A stretch of DNA of 27,408 bases from contig QPMI01000387.1 of the NCBI GenBank assembly GCA_004431415.1, forward strand, positions 1 to 27,408. The letters run 5' to 3'. Below are positions 18,732 to 27,408 of the stretch, one piece after another (position 1 is the first letter of the stretch; every line of letters begins with the position of its first letter). The notes below the pieces were generated by a model. That model was given only the letters and a program-made list of their open reading frames with translations. It did not search any database and was not told where the DNA came from. The position numbers and the translations under genes were made by a program. Source of the DNA: Cyanophora paradoxa (lineage: Eukaryota > Glaucocystophyceae > Cyanophorales > Cyanophoraceae).

Positions 18732-18934
18732 GACTGGGGTTCCGCGCCAGTTCCTGGAGGCGAAGCGGATGGTCAACTCGCGGCCTCTCATCGGGCCCGA
18801 GGGGCCAGTGCTCTAGCTTGAGCCCGGGCCCGGCCCGGCGGGCCCGGCAGCGCCGCAACTGGCCGGGCCCGCAAGCGCTGCTGTTTGCACGTGCACGTAC
18901 ACGGTCTCTATGCTTGTACTGTATTCTCTTAGTA
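18732..18934 (+). repeat. Direct repeat, copy 2 (orphan last exon)
   Basis: This is the second copy of the 14196-14377 segment. The exon FLEAKRMVNSRPLIGPEGPVL plus stop is intact at about 18749-18814, but the upstream exons of its gene are absent, so on its own it is an orphan gene fragment. The flank after the stop carries an extra GGCCCGGC-rich expansion. Confidence 0.9.
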
Positions 18935-19100
18935 GAAGGACACTGTGACAGCGAATATAATGCAGGCAGCGCCCGGTAAACTACGCTGAAAGGGGAAATT
19001 GAGAGCGGCTAGCACATAAACTCCCGACATGAGAGGACTCGAACATCAATAGAAATGGAAATACAGTTCTCAAAACGGCCTCGCTTAGCGCTTGAAAAGA

Positions 19101-19117
19101 AGCCGGCTCCGCCGGCT
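19101..19117. other. Perfect 7-bp stem hairpin downstream of the GT4 gene
   Basis: AGCCGGC and GCCGGCT flank a 3-base loop and are followed by TAATTAA. It sits about 125 bp beyond the stop of the minus-strand GT4 gene, so it would lie in the 3' untranslated region or just past it. A role in 3' end formation is possible but not shown. Confidence 0.5.
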
Positions 19118-19242
19118 AATTAACCTAGTCCTGCGTAAATGGAACGTGCAGCACCCACGCCTACAGCTACGTGAAACGCCCAGTAACCCCCTGGCTGAAG
19201 CTACGAGGTGGAGAAGGAAGGCGGCCGGGGCGGCGGGGGGCC

Positions 19243-21003
19243 TCAGAGGGCGATGGAAGCCGGGGAGGGGGCGGGCTGGGCCCCCCGGAGGGCGGCGTCG
19301 GTGAACCAGGCGAGCATGCGGTCGCCCATCGCCCGCGAGCTGTACTCCGCCTCGGCCCGCGCCCGGCAGGCCGCCCGGTCGATCTCCCCGAGCCGCGCGA
19401 CGGCCCCCGCGAGGGCGTCGACGTCGTCGGCGGGGACGAGGAAGCCGGAGACGCCGTCCTCGACGATCTCCTGCGGGCCGCCCCGCCGGTACGCGATGGC
19501 CGGGCAGCCGGCGGCGAGCGCCTCCACGACGACGTTGCCGAAGGCCTCCTCCCACTTGGGCGTCACGAGGAGGCCCCGGCCGCGCCCGAGGCGCTCGGCG
19601 AGCTCCTCGGTGGGGAGGAAGCCGGCGTAGGTGACCTGGGCCCCCGGGAACTGCTTGAGGATGGCGTCGAAGTAGGCCTGGTCCTGCATCGCCCCGAAGA
19701 CCTCAAGCGGCAGGCCCACCTGCGCGGCAGCGGCGGCTCGCGTCAGGAGGCCGCCGGGCGGGAGGCGCAGGGCCCGGGAGGGGCGGGGCGGGGCCGGGGG
19801 CGGGCCTTGACGGCGGCTTCGACGGCGTCCTCGAGGCCCTTCTCCTGCGCGATGCGGCCGACCCAGACAAGCGGGCCGTCCCCGCCCGCCGCGTTGAACT
19901 TGTACTTGCTCAGGTCGAACCCGTTCCCCACCGTCCGCATCGCACCCGCCTCTGCGCCCCCGCCGCCGCGTCGGCCGCGGCGCGGGGCCGGGAGAAGGGC
20001 GCGCACTGATGGGGAAGGTCTTGGCCTGGGCCTGCGTGTGGAAGGCGAGGGTCCAGGGGGCCACGTCGGCGATCTGCGGGGCCGGGGGCGTCGGGGTGCG
20101 GCGGGCGGGCGGGCGGGGCGGGGCGGGGCGGGCGGACGCGGGTGACGGCGAGGTCCATGGCCTCGTTGATGGAGCCCATGGAGATGAGGTGGCAGACGGG
20201 GACGCGGAGGAAGGGGGAGAGGTAGAGGGGCAGCCAGTCGAAGGCGAAGTTGACGACGAGGTCGGCCTCCTCCTGCCGCGCCAGCACGTACTCCCACATC
20301 CGCCCCAGCAGCGGGTCCGCCGGCATGCTGATCGGCTCGCTGTAGCCCAGCGCCTGCGCGTGCACCTGCGGCTGCCCGCCGATCTGCACGATGCTCTCGA
20401 TCCCCGGCAGCTCCGAGCCGGCCGCCGCCACGATCTCGACGTCCACGCCCCGCGCGATCAGCTCCTTGGCGATGTTGTAGAGGGTCAGCTCAACGCCCCC
20501 GCACATGCCCGAGCCGAACGCCCCGACCGGCTGCGGATCGGCCACATCGGCGGGGGATCCGGGCAGATTCGATCGGGCCGGGTTCAAACCGTGGAGACGA
20601 AGAGGACCTTGCGCCCCCGCCAGAACTCGGTGTGATCGGTCGGCGCTTTCGTCTGGGACTTCAGCGGCGGGCTCGCGATGGCGACCTGCGGGAGCCGTCA
20701 GCTTCTGATCCGGCTTATCATTGAGCGTAAGCGCATGCGGACCACGTGCGTGCGCTGGCCCGCGAATCTCCGAGTAGTGGCGGAAGCATTGAGCTTGGGA
20801 TCGACGTGGAAAGAGCGCGAGCCGGACAGGAAGCCGCCACGGAGACCTTGGTCCTGAATCGTGCGAACACGCTGGACGGCGATCCTGACGGGTGCGGAGC
20901 TCGAGGCCTGGCTAGCAGCAGAATGTTTGCAGTTGTGTGTAATGCTGGCCGCCCGGCTGGCCGCTCGGACGGGGGCGGGGGAGATTCCGGCGAAGGCGGC
21001 CAT
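19243..21003 (-). CDS. Plastid-targeted GT-B glycosyltransferase of family 4 (cyanobacterial type)
   Basis: The start at 21003 gives MAAFAGISPAPVRAAS and a Ser/Arg-rich, acid-poor leader of about 80 residues, a good transit peptide with an early Phe. Exon 1 joins by a GTGGTC donor to VAIASPPLKSQTKAPTDHTE. The catalytic core begins GRKVLFVST, and a GT-AG intron links it to PVGAFGSGMCGGVELTLYN, the GT-B N-terminal glycine-rich loop. Later parts are WLPLYLSPFLRVPVCHLISM, GNGFDLSKYKF, GPLVWVGRIAQEKG, and the C-terminal nucleotide-sugar site EEAFGNVVVEALAAGCPAI with GVSGFLVP. The whole resembles cyanobacterial GT4 enzymes with FVSTPVGPLGSG openings, including the UDP-glucose:tetrahydrobiopterin glucosyltransferase group; the acceptor cannot be read from sequence. 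Cyanobacterial similarity plus a transit peptide suggests a gene moved from the plastid ancestor. It diverges from ARP8 with 123 bp between starts. Confidence 0.85.
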
Positions 21004-21126
21004 ATCGGCTGCAGTGCAAGGGCGTGTGCAACTGTACCGATGCTGCAGCACGTGCCCTGCTCGCTGGATCGCTCTTCGGACGAACTGTTGGCTCGAACGG
21101 GGGGTACGCGTGCGTGGAGCTCAAAG
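21004..21126. promoter_or_regulatory. Short bidirectional promoter between GT4 and ARP8
   Basis: Only 123 bp separate the ATG codons of the minus-strand GT4 gene and the plus-strand ARP8 gene, so core promoter elements must be shared or overlap. No TATA box is evident. Confidence 0.5.
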
Positions 21127-23553
21127 ATGGAGGACGGCGAGAGCGTCGTGGTGATCCACCCGGGCTCGCGCTTCCTCCGCATTGGATTAGCCAACCAGCT
21201 CCTGCCGCTCGAGCTGCCGCACTGGTAGCTTAAACCCGCCACCGCGCGTCCCCGCCTCACCCGGCGCGCTCCCGGCAGCATCGCGCGGCGTCGCTACGAT
21301 GGCAAGCCAATGGTGCGCCGCACAGCTAACGTCGCGCGGTCCCGATGGTCCGTCGCCACCGACGACGACGACCGGGGCGCAGCACGAGCTGTACGAGAAG
21401 GAGACGGCGCTGAGCGAGAAGGAGACGCACGCTCGGGAGCGCGAGGTGCGCGGCTCGCCCTGCAGCAACGCCCGCGCCGCCCGCGGCAGCGGCCGAGGAC
21501 GCTGCGGGCCCGTATCACCCGATGCGCGGCTGAGGCGGGGCACGGCGGCGCAGTGGAAGAAAACAGAGGAGGAGCTCGAGTCGATCCGACAGGCGGCGGC
21601 GGCGCAGGCGGCGGGGGCGGCGGCGGCGCAGCCGACGGGGGGCCGCAAGCGCGCGCGGACGGCGCAGAAGGTCGCCTCGTCGGCCGCGGAGGTGCGCCAC
21701 GCCCGCGTGCGCGCCGCCGCCTCACCTACGCCGCCGCGGACGGGGCGGGCGGGGCGCAGGCGGTGGCGCCGTGCCCGCCGCGGGTGGCGGAGGCCGGGGA
21801 CGACCCGACGTGGTGGACGCCGACGGCGCTGCCGGGGCGCAAGGCCCCGCCCTTCTTCGTCGGCCACGACGCCCTCCAGATCGCCGACGAGGACGCCTAG
21901 TCCGCCCCGCCCCGCCCCGCCCCGCCCCGCCCCAGAGCCGGGCCGGGGCGGCTGAGGCGCTGGGGCAGCGAGCTGCACTGGCCGATGCGGGGCGGCTTCT
22001 TCAACGTGGGGCAGGCCTCGGGCAACGCCGACCCCGCCGACGAGCTCCAGGCCCGCCCCGCCCGCCCCGCCCGCCCCCGCGTGGCCCCGGGCCGCGGCCG
22101 AGGCGGGGTGCGTGGGCGCAGCGGGTGCTGGACGACCTGCAGGAGATCTGGACCTTCGCGCTGCTGCAGATAAAGGCCCGGCCCTTCCGCGACCCGCACC
22201 CGGCGAGCCGCGAGATCTCCCACCGCGCCACGCCCGTCTTCCCGCACCTGCGCGCCGTCCTCGCCGTCCCGGACAGCTTCGAGCGGCGGGAGGTCAAGGA
22301 GCTGATGGGCCTGCTGCTGGTGCGGCTGGGCTTCGCGGGGGCGCTGGTGCAGCAGGAGGCGGTGTGCGCGTGCTACGGCGTCGGCCTCTCCACCGCCTGC
22401 GTCGTCGACCTCGGCCACGAGAAGACCTCCGTCGCCGTCGTCGACGAGGGCGCCGTCGCCCCCGCCGCCCGCCTCCACATGCCCTACGGCGGCGCCGACC
22501 TCGCCCGCCTCATGCTCTGGCTCTGGCGGAGCCCCGCGCTCAACCCCGCCTACCCCTGGGACGCCCCCGACTTCGACCTCGCCCGGCCCCTCGACGCCCT
22601 CGCCCTCGACCGGGTCCGCGCCCCCCTCGCCCCCGCTCCGCCGCCTCCTCCGCCGCCGAGGCCTGGCCTCAGGTGAAGGAGGCGGTGGCGACGGTCGGCT
22701 CGCAGCGGGAGGCGGCCGAGTACAGCCTCACCCTCCGCCGCCGCGGGCGGCCCACGCGCACCGTCACCGGCAAGGCACGCCCCATCGACCCCTCCCCCGC
22801 CTCCTCCTCCCTCGCCGGCGGGGCCTGAGGCGCGGCGCCGCGCAGGTGGGCCACCCCGTGACGGCGGTGGGCGTCGCCTACTTCCACCCGGCGCTCCTCG
22901 AGCCCCTCCCCGCCCGCGGCCCCGCCACCTACTCCGAAACCGGTCCGCCCCGCCCCGCCCCGCCCCGGCATCCCGCCCCGGCCGCCCTTCCGAGCGCCCC
23001 GCAGACGCCTTCCCCGACGACCCGTCGTTGCCGGCGCCGGCGGCGGCGGAGGCGGCGCCGGCGCTCGTCGGCCCCAAGGGCCACCTGCTGCCCGGCGTGC
23101 GGCAGGCGCGGGGCGGGGCCCCCGCCTTCGACCCGCAGGCCCCCCTGCCCCTCGACGAGGCCATCGCCGCCGCCGTCTGCCGCTACGGTGCCGTCCCCGC
23201 CCCCGCGCTGCCGCCCCCGCCGCGCTGACAGGCCCCACCGCGGCGGGGCAGACAAGGCGGAGCGGCGGAAGGTGCTCTTCCAGAACATCCTGCTGGTGGG
23301 GGGCGGGGCGCGCCTCGCGGGCCTCGCGGGGGAGGTCGAGGAGCGCGTCCTGCAGCGCATCCCCTCCCACGAGGAGGCCGAGACGGTGTCGGTGGTCGCC
23401 CCCACGGCGGAGCGGGCGCCCCAGACGACGGTCTGGCGCGGCGCGGCGATCGCGGCGCGGCTGGAGGGGGCGGCGGAGGCCTTCGTGCCCGTCTCCAACT
23501 TCCGCTACTGGGGCGACCGCGCCCTCCGCGAGCGTGCCCTCTTCCCCTTCTAG
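21127..23553 (+). CDS. ARP8: Actin-related protein 8 (INO80 chromatin-remodelling complex subunit)
   Basis: Exon 1 encodes MEDGESVVVIHPGSRFLRIG, the ARP8 nucleotide-fold opening, and joins by GT-AG to IARRRYDGKPMVRR. A charged helix follows (HELYEKETALSEKETHARER, then WKKTEEELESIRQ), then FVGHDAL. A GTCCG-donor intron joins DEDAY to ELHWPMRGGFFNV, the ARP8-type HWP segment. The large exon from 22119 has VLDDLQEIWTFALLQ, EVKELMGLLLVRLGF, QQEAVCACYGVGLSTACVVD and GHEKTSVAVVDEG. The end carries VLFQNILLVGGGARLAGL and VWRGAAIAARLEG, finishing RERALFPF. Order and motifs match ARP8 across its length. Actin phosphate-loop positions diverge, as is usual for ARP8. Introns include GCCCGC and probably GCGCGG donors, and several contain CTGAGG. 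It converges on the PDE gene, 186 bp between stops. Confidence 0.92.
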
Positions 23554-23739
23554 CCGCCCCGCCCCGCCCAGCGCCTCCTCGAGCTCGCCGCCCCGAGTCC
23601 CCCATGCGCCCTCTCCCGTACGCGTGTGGCCCGATCACTGTTCCAAAAAAACAACTCAAGGTGCTGGGCTCTAAACATGATTCATGGATTATATTTAGAG
23701 GGCGGACTGGCACTCGGGAGAGGCGGAGGGCCCGGGGTT

Positions 23740-26598
23740 TCATGCGGGGCGAGAGCCGCGGCGGGAGGAGCCCGTAACGGTGGCGACGGCGGCGGCTGCG
23801 GCGGCTGCGGCGGTGGCGGCGGCGGCCTCGGCGATGGGCTGGATGACGCCGGGGCCCTCGCTGCCCTCCAGCTCGGGGCTGGCGCCCGGCGTGGAGAGCA
23901 GCGTGACGGTCATCGTGCTCTGCACCCGCACCTCGTGCTGCACGGCGGCGCCCTCCCCGTGCGAGGCCGGCGCCGCCGCCACCCACGCGCGCGTGACGCT
24001 CGGCTTGCTCCCCAGCAGCGGCTTGCCGCCGGCGCGGAAGCTGGCGGGGAGGAGGGGGAAGAGGCGGGGGACGGGGACCGGGAGGGCCTCCATGAGGGGC
24101 CGCCGGGGCGGCGGGCCCAGGAACTCGTCGGGGATGCCGGCCGCCCGCCCCAGCTCCCGCAGGCCCCCGCCCCCGCCCTCCAGCCGCGCCTCCCCGAGGG
24201 CGGGGCCCGGGCCCGGGGCGGGGGCGGGTGCCTCGTCGAGGCGACGCCAGAAGGCGTCGCAGGCGACGGCGCCCTCCACCGCGAACCCGCACGCCGGGAA
24301 CGCGTCCGCGAAGGCCGCCATCAGCCTGCCCGCCCCCCGCTCGGCCCGAGGCGCGGGGGCCGGGGCGGGCGCGAGGGCGGGGGCGGGGGCGGGGGCGGAC
24401 GGGGTGACGATGAAGGCGAGGAAGCCGAGCTGGGACTTGGGGACGGAGGTCGCGGCGCGGTCCATGAAGGGCGAGACATCCATCCCCAGCTCCTTCTCCC
24501 GGTCCCCCTGCGCGAAGAACTCGTGCAGGATCCCTGCCCCCCGGCCCCGGCCCCGCCTCAGCTCCCGCGGGGCGGGCCGGGGCGCAGCGGGGCGGGGCGG
24601 GGCGGGGCGGACGGAGGGTCCAGGGCGCGGCCTGCTTGGGCCCCTTGGCGCTCGCCCCGACGTCCGCGCACTGCGGGCGCCTTAGGATGAGCGCAGGGCG
24701 GAGGGCGGAGGGCGCGGGGGCCGGGGCGGGCCTTGAGGGCGATGCGGAGGGCGAGCTCGACGCCCTCGGCCTCGTCCTCCGAGGGCGGGGCCCCGGGGGT
24801 CCCTGAGGGCAGCTTCCCCTGCGCCTGCGCCCCCCGGAACTCGCCCAGCAGCCGGAAGTGGCTCGCCATCTGACGCCCATGCCCCGCCCCGTCAGAGGGG
24901 CGGGGCGGGAGCAGCGGGGGCGGGGGCGGGGCGGGCGTCGGTGGCGAGGATGAGGGAGACGGCGATGCGGCGGAACTCGCGCCGCTGCGACACCTCCAGC
25001 GCCTGCGCGCGCCCCCGCCCGTCAGATCCCGGCGCTCCCCAGCGTCTTCGAGCCGGCGGGGCGGGGCGGGGCCGGGGGCAGGCGGGCCTGCATGAAGTCG
25101 TTGGCGGGCTGGCGGAGGATGCGGAAGAGGGTCGACGCGTGGTGGTTCTGCGCCCGCGTCAGGGGAGCCGGGGCGGGGCGGGGCGGGGCGGGGGGCGGGC
25201 CTCGAGGACGGCGAGATCGTTGTGCGTGAGGGCGCGCTCGAGCCCGCACGCCACGTGGAAGCCGTTGTTCAGCCCCTGCGCCCCGCCCTCGGGAAAGGAG
25301 GGCGGGGGCCGGGGGGTTGCCCGGGCCCGGGGCGCACGGGGTGGTCGGCGTCGTGGCCGAGGGCGGCGACGAGGGCGGCGAGCAGCTCCAGCTCCGTCAT
25401 CCGCGCCGCCAGCCCCGACGCCGTCAGCAGCACGTGCAGGTTCTGGCCCCTCCGTCAGCCCTGCCCGGCCCCGCGGAGGGGCCGGCGGCGGCGACCCTCG
25501 GGCGGGGCCGCACCTGCGCTACGTCCGCCGCGTGCGCCCCGCAGTGGTCTGTGCGCGGAGCCGCGGGCGTTGGCCGGCGCGCCGCGAAGGAGAAGGGCGG
25601 GGGCGGGGGCGGGGCGGGCGGACAGGGCACGGGGAGGTAGGAGGCCTCGAGGGCGGCGAGGAAGGAGAGGAGCTTGCCCTGCGCCCAGCCCGGCCCCCCT
25701 CAGAGCAAGCTCCGGACGGGGCCTGGGCCTGGGCGGGGCGGGGCGGGCCTCGTCGAGGGAGAGCTTGTCGACGAGGCCGTGGCGGTGGAGGATGGCCATG
25801 CCGACCGTCTGCAGCGGCCGCCCCGCGAGCTCGTCGAGCCGCAGCGCGTCGACGCCGCCCCACTCGTCCAGGCGCCCCAGCATCGCCCCCACCTCCGCCT
25901 CCACGGGGCCCCCGAGCCCCCGCGGCGTCTCCCCGCCCAGCGAGCCCCGGCCTCCGTTCCCCTGCGCCCCGCCTCGCCTCGGCGCCGCCCGGCGTGCCGC
26001 GGGCGGGCGGGAGGGCGGGGAGGGCGGGGGCGCACGGCGTGGCTGCTGCCCTTGAGGCGGGAGGCCTTGACGCCCGTGGAGGCGGTGCGGCTGGCGCCCG
26101 GCGGGCCGAGCCGGCCGGCAGGAACTGCCCCGCCCCGCGCGGCGCGTGAGAGGCGGCGCGCCAGGCCGGGGCGGGGCGGGGGCGGGGCGGGCGGACGCCG
26201 CGGAGCCACTGGCGGGTGGCGGGGTCGAGGTCGCCGGCGGCGGCGTCGTCGAGGAGGGCCGGGGCGAGCAGGCTCCCCGGGCCCTGCAGCAGGCCCCGCA
26301 GCTCCTCCAGCTCCTCCCGCAGCTGCCCCGCCCGCCCCGCCCCCGGCCGTGAGCGCCCGCGAGGCCGCCGGGGCCGGGGCCGGAGGCGGGGCGCGGGGGC
26401 GGGCACCCGGGGGCGAGGCCGGCCTGGGCGCAGAGCCCGTCCAGGCGCTCCAGGATCCGCTCCAGCGGCGTCTCAGCGAACTCGGCCGCCGCCGTCGCGC
26501 TCCCGGCCTCGCTCCCGCGGCGCGGCGCCTGCCGGGTGGGGAGTCGGGGCCGGGAAGAAGGGACCGGCGGGGCGGGCGGGCGGGCGGGGCGGGCGGGG

Positions 26599-26637
<39 letters not shown>

Positions 26638-27408
26638 CGGGCGGACGAGGGAGGCGGCGTCGGAGCCGGTGCGGGCGGTGCGGGCGGTGCGAATCGAGGC
26701 CGCCGTCCCGTCCCCACCCGCGAAGCGCCGCGCCATCACCGATGCCCGCCGCGCGTGCACGTGCGTTGTCGACGTCTGCAGCGCGTCAGTCGGGGGCCCG
26801 CCGCCCGCCCCGCCCCGCCCGGGCCCGCCCCGGGCCCCGCACCTGCCGCGATCCGGCAACGGAAGCGCCCGAGACGCTCGCCAGCGACTGCCGCCGCCGC
26901 TGCCGCGCCGCTGCCGCCCCCGATCGGCCCGGGGCAGCGCGGGGCGCGAGGGCAGGGAGGGGCGGACCCTCAGAGACGGGACGGACGGGACGGCGACGGC
27001 CTCGACGGGTTCCGCCTGCGACTCGAGGCGCCAGCCGCGCGCCACCAGCCTGCGCCGCGTCGGCCCCGCGCGAAGCGGCGGGGCCCCGGGGCGCGCACCC
27101 GCCGAGGGCGATCTGCGCGGCGGCCAGCAGGATCCCGAGGTACGCGTCCGTCCTGAGAAGCGGCCTCAGCGGCCGGCGGGGCGGCCGGCGGGGCGGGGAG
27201 CGCAGCGCGGGGCGGGGCGCACGCGGGGGCGTCGGAGGGGCGGAGCGGGAGGCCGCCGAGGAGGCCGAGGAAGGCGACGAGGCTGGCGAGGCGGACGAGG
27301 GCGGCCAGAGGCAGCGCCACGCCGGCCGCGCAGCACAGCGGCACCCCGAAGACCGCCGAGAAGGCCTGCCCCGCCCGCGTCGGTGGGCGGCCCGGCGCGG
27401 GACGGGGG
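23740..27408 (-). CDS. Membrane-associated class I cyclic-nucleotide phosphodiesterase (N-terminus beyond the right edge)
   Basis: The gene reads right to left and enters the window already coding. A hydrophobic exon at about 27230-27368 (AGVALPLAALVRLASLVAF, LGLLGGL) and probably AYLGILLAAAQIALGG at about 27130 suggest membrane segments. Low-complexity linkers follow. The catalytic domain starts near 25870 with LDEWGGVDALRLDELAGRPL and VGMAILHRHGLVDKLSLDE. A GTCCG-donor intron rebuilds the signature YHCGAHAADVAQ (exon 25548-25514), then GHDADHP joins GLNNGFHV. It continues NDLAVLE, NHHASTLFRILRQPANDFMQ, ILATDA, CADVG and FFAQGDREKELGMDVSPFMDR with TTSVPKSQLGF (printed AATSVPKSQLGF here). The metal ligands (two His, His-Asp, Asp) are all present, so hydrolysis of cAMP and/or cGMP is expected; specificity is unknown. 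It ends GSSRRGSRPA after an Ala-rich tail. CTGAGG and CTGACG precede several acceptors. Confidence 0.88.
26602..26637 (+). repeat. Poly-G run of 36 bases in a phosphodiesterase intron
   Basis: Thirty-six uninterrupted G on the plus strand (poly-C in the sense of the minus-strand gene) sit between GGCGGGCGGGC arrays, after the segment encoding GSDAASLV. It is the longest homopolymer in the window. Placement in an intron is inferred, because reading it as coding gives only poly-Pro. The exact length may be an assembly estimate. Confidence 0.85.

Larger units (their letters stand above)
18452..19242. other. Intergenic region between convergent genes, containing the second direct-repeat copy
   Basis: Apart from the direct repeat at 18732-18934 and the hairpin at 19101-19117 I see no supported gene. 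The part at about 18935-19160 is AT-richer and holds the likely 3' flank of the GT4 gene on the minus strand. The word AGGACTCGAAC near 19033 recalls a tRNA T-loop on the minus strand, but the arms do not pair. Confidence 0.5.

Noticed and set aside
14196-18934. Composite transposon interpretation of the block between direct repeats
   Set aside because: No transposase, terminal inverted repeats or target-site duplication is visible, and the repeats are gene-derived (a coding exon and its 3' flank).
19010-19085. Possible tRNA on the minus strand (TTCGAGTCC word)
   Set aside because: The flanking bases do not form a T stem, and no acceptor, D or anticodon stems can be drawn.
2162-27408. AMP deaminase and phosphodiesterase as a functional AMP-handling cluster
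   Set aside because: They are about 18 kb apart with unrelated genes between; in a eukaryotic genome this is most simply coincidence.

Overview
This is nuclear DNA from a GC-rich eukaryote, most likely an alga. Most genes are broken into short exons whose junctions can be checked by reading-frame continuity against known protein families: AMP deaminase, ARP8, cyclic-nucleotide phosphodiesterase, TRAF-type zinc fingers and others. There is no bacterial layout (no operons or ribosome binding sites), and I found no convincing RNA gene, CRISPR array or complete transposon. Two genes encode cyanobacterial-looking proteins (an RRM protein and a GT4 glycosyltransferase) behind Ser/Ala-rich leaders that start M-x-A-F. 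A phenylalanine near the N-terminus is characteristic of glaucophyte (cyanelle) and red-algal transit peptides. My best guess is therefore a glaucophyte such as Cyanophora, but this is inference.

Layout, left to right: the 3' end of a coiled-coil gene (1-670, +); a zinc-ribbon/RRM plastid RNA-binding protein (782-1727, -); AMP deaminase (2162-~6321, -); a C2H2 / topoisomerase-type zinc finger / SAP protein (6628-9309, -); a double-FYVE Vac1/Rabenosyn-like protein (9618-12310, +); an unrecognised multi-exon gene (12773-14289, +); a rearranged block (14196-18934); a plastid-targeted GT4 glycosyltransferase (19243-21003, -); actin-related protein ARP8 (21127-23553, +); and a membrane-associated cyclic-nucleotide phosphodiesterase running off the right edge (23740-27408, -).

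The rearranged block is the most unusual part. Its main gene (15621-18451, +) has a fully consistent 14-exon model of 661 residues: RING finger, TRAF-type zinc fingers, a coiled coil, then a right-handed beta-helix. The coiled coil is encoded by five tandem copies of one 105-nt exon, each exactly five heptads and phase 1-1. A nearly identical inverted copy of the TRAF zinc-finger exons, introns included, lies upstream and is joined in frame to a truncated HD-domain phosphohydrolase, giving an apparent chimeric gene (14510-15255, -). The last exon of the unrecognised gene is duplicated on the far side of the block, so a direct repeat of about 180-200 bp brackets it.

The introns are themselves notable. 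Donors follow G-Y-S-C-G rather than GTRAG, and at least ten of the roughly 45 junctions I resolved use GC instead of GT. Many introns in the GC-richest genes have a C-rich 5' half, a CTGAG/CTGAC element near the 3' end, and a G-rich tract where a polypyrimidine tract is expected. The two halves are complementary enough to fold back on each other.
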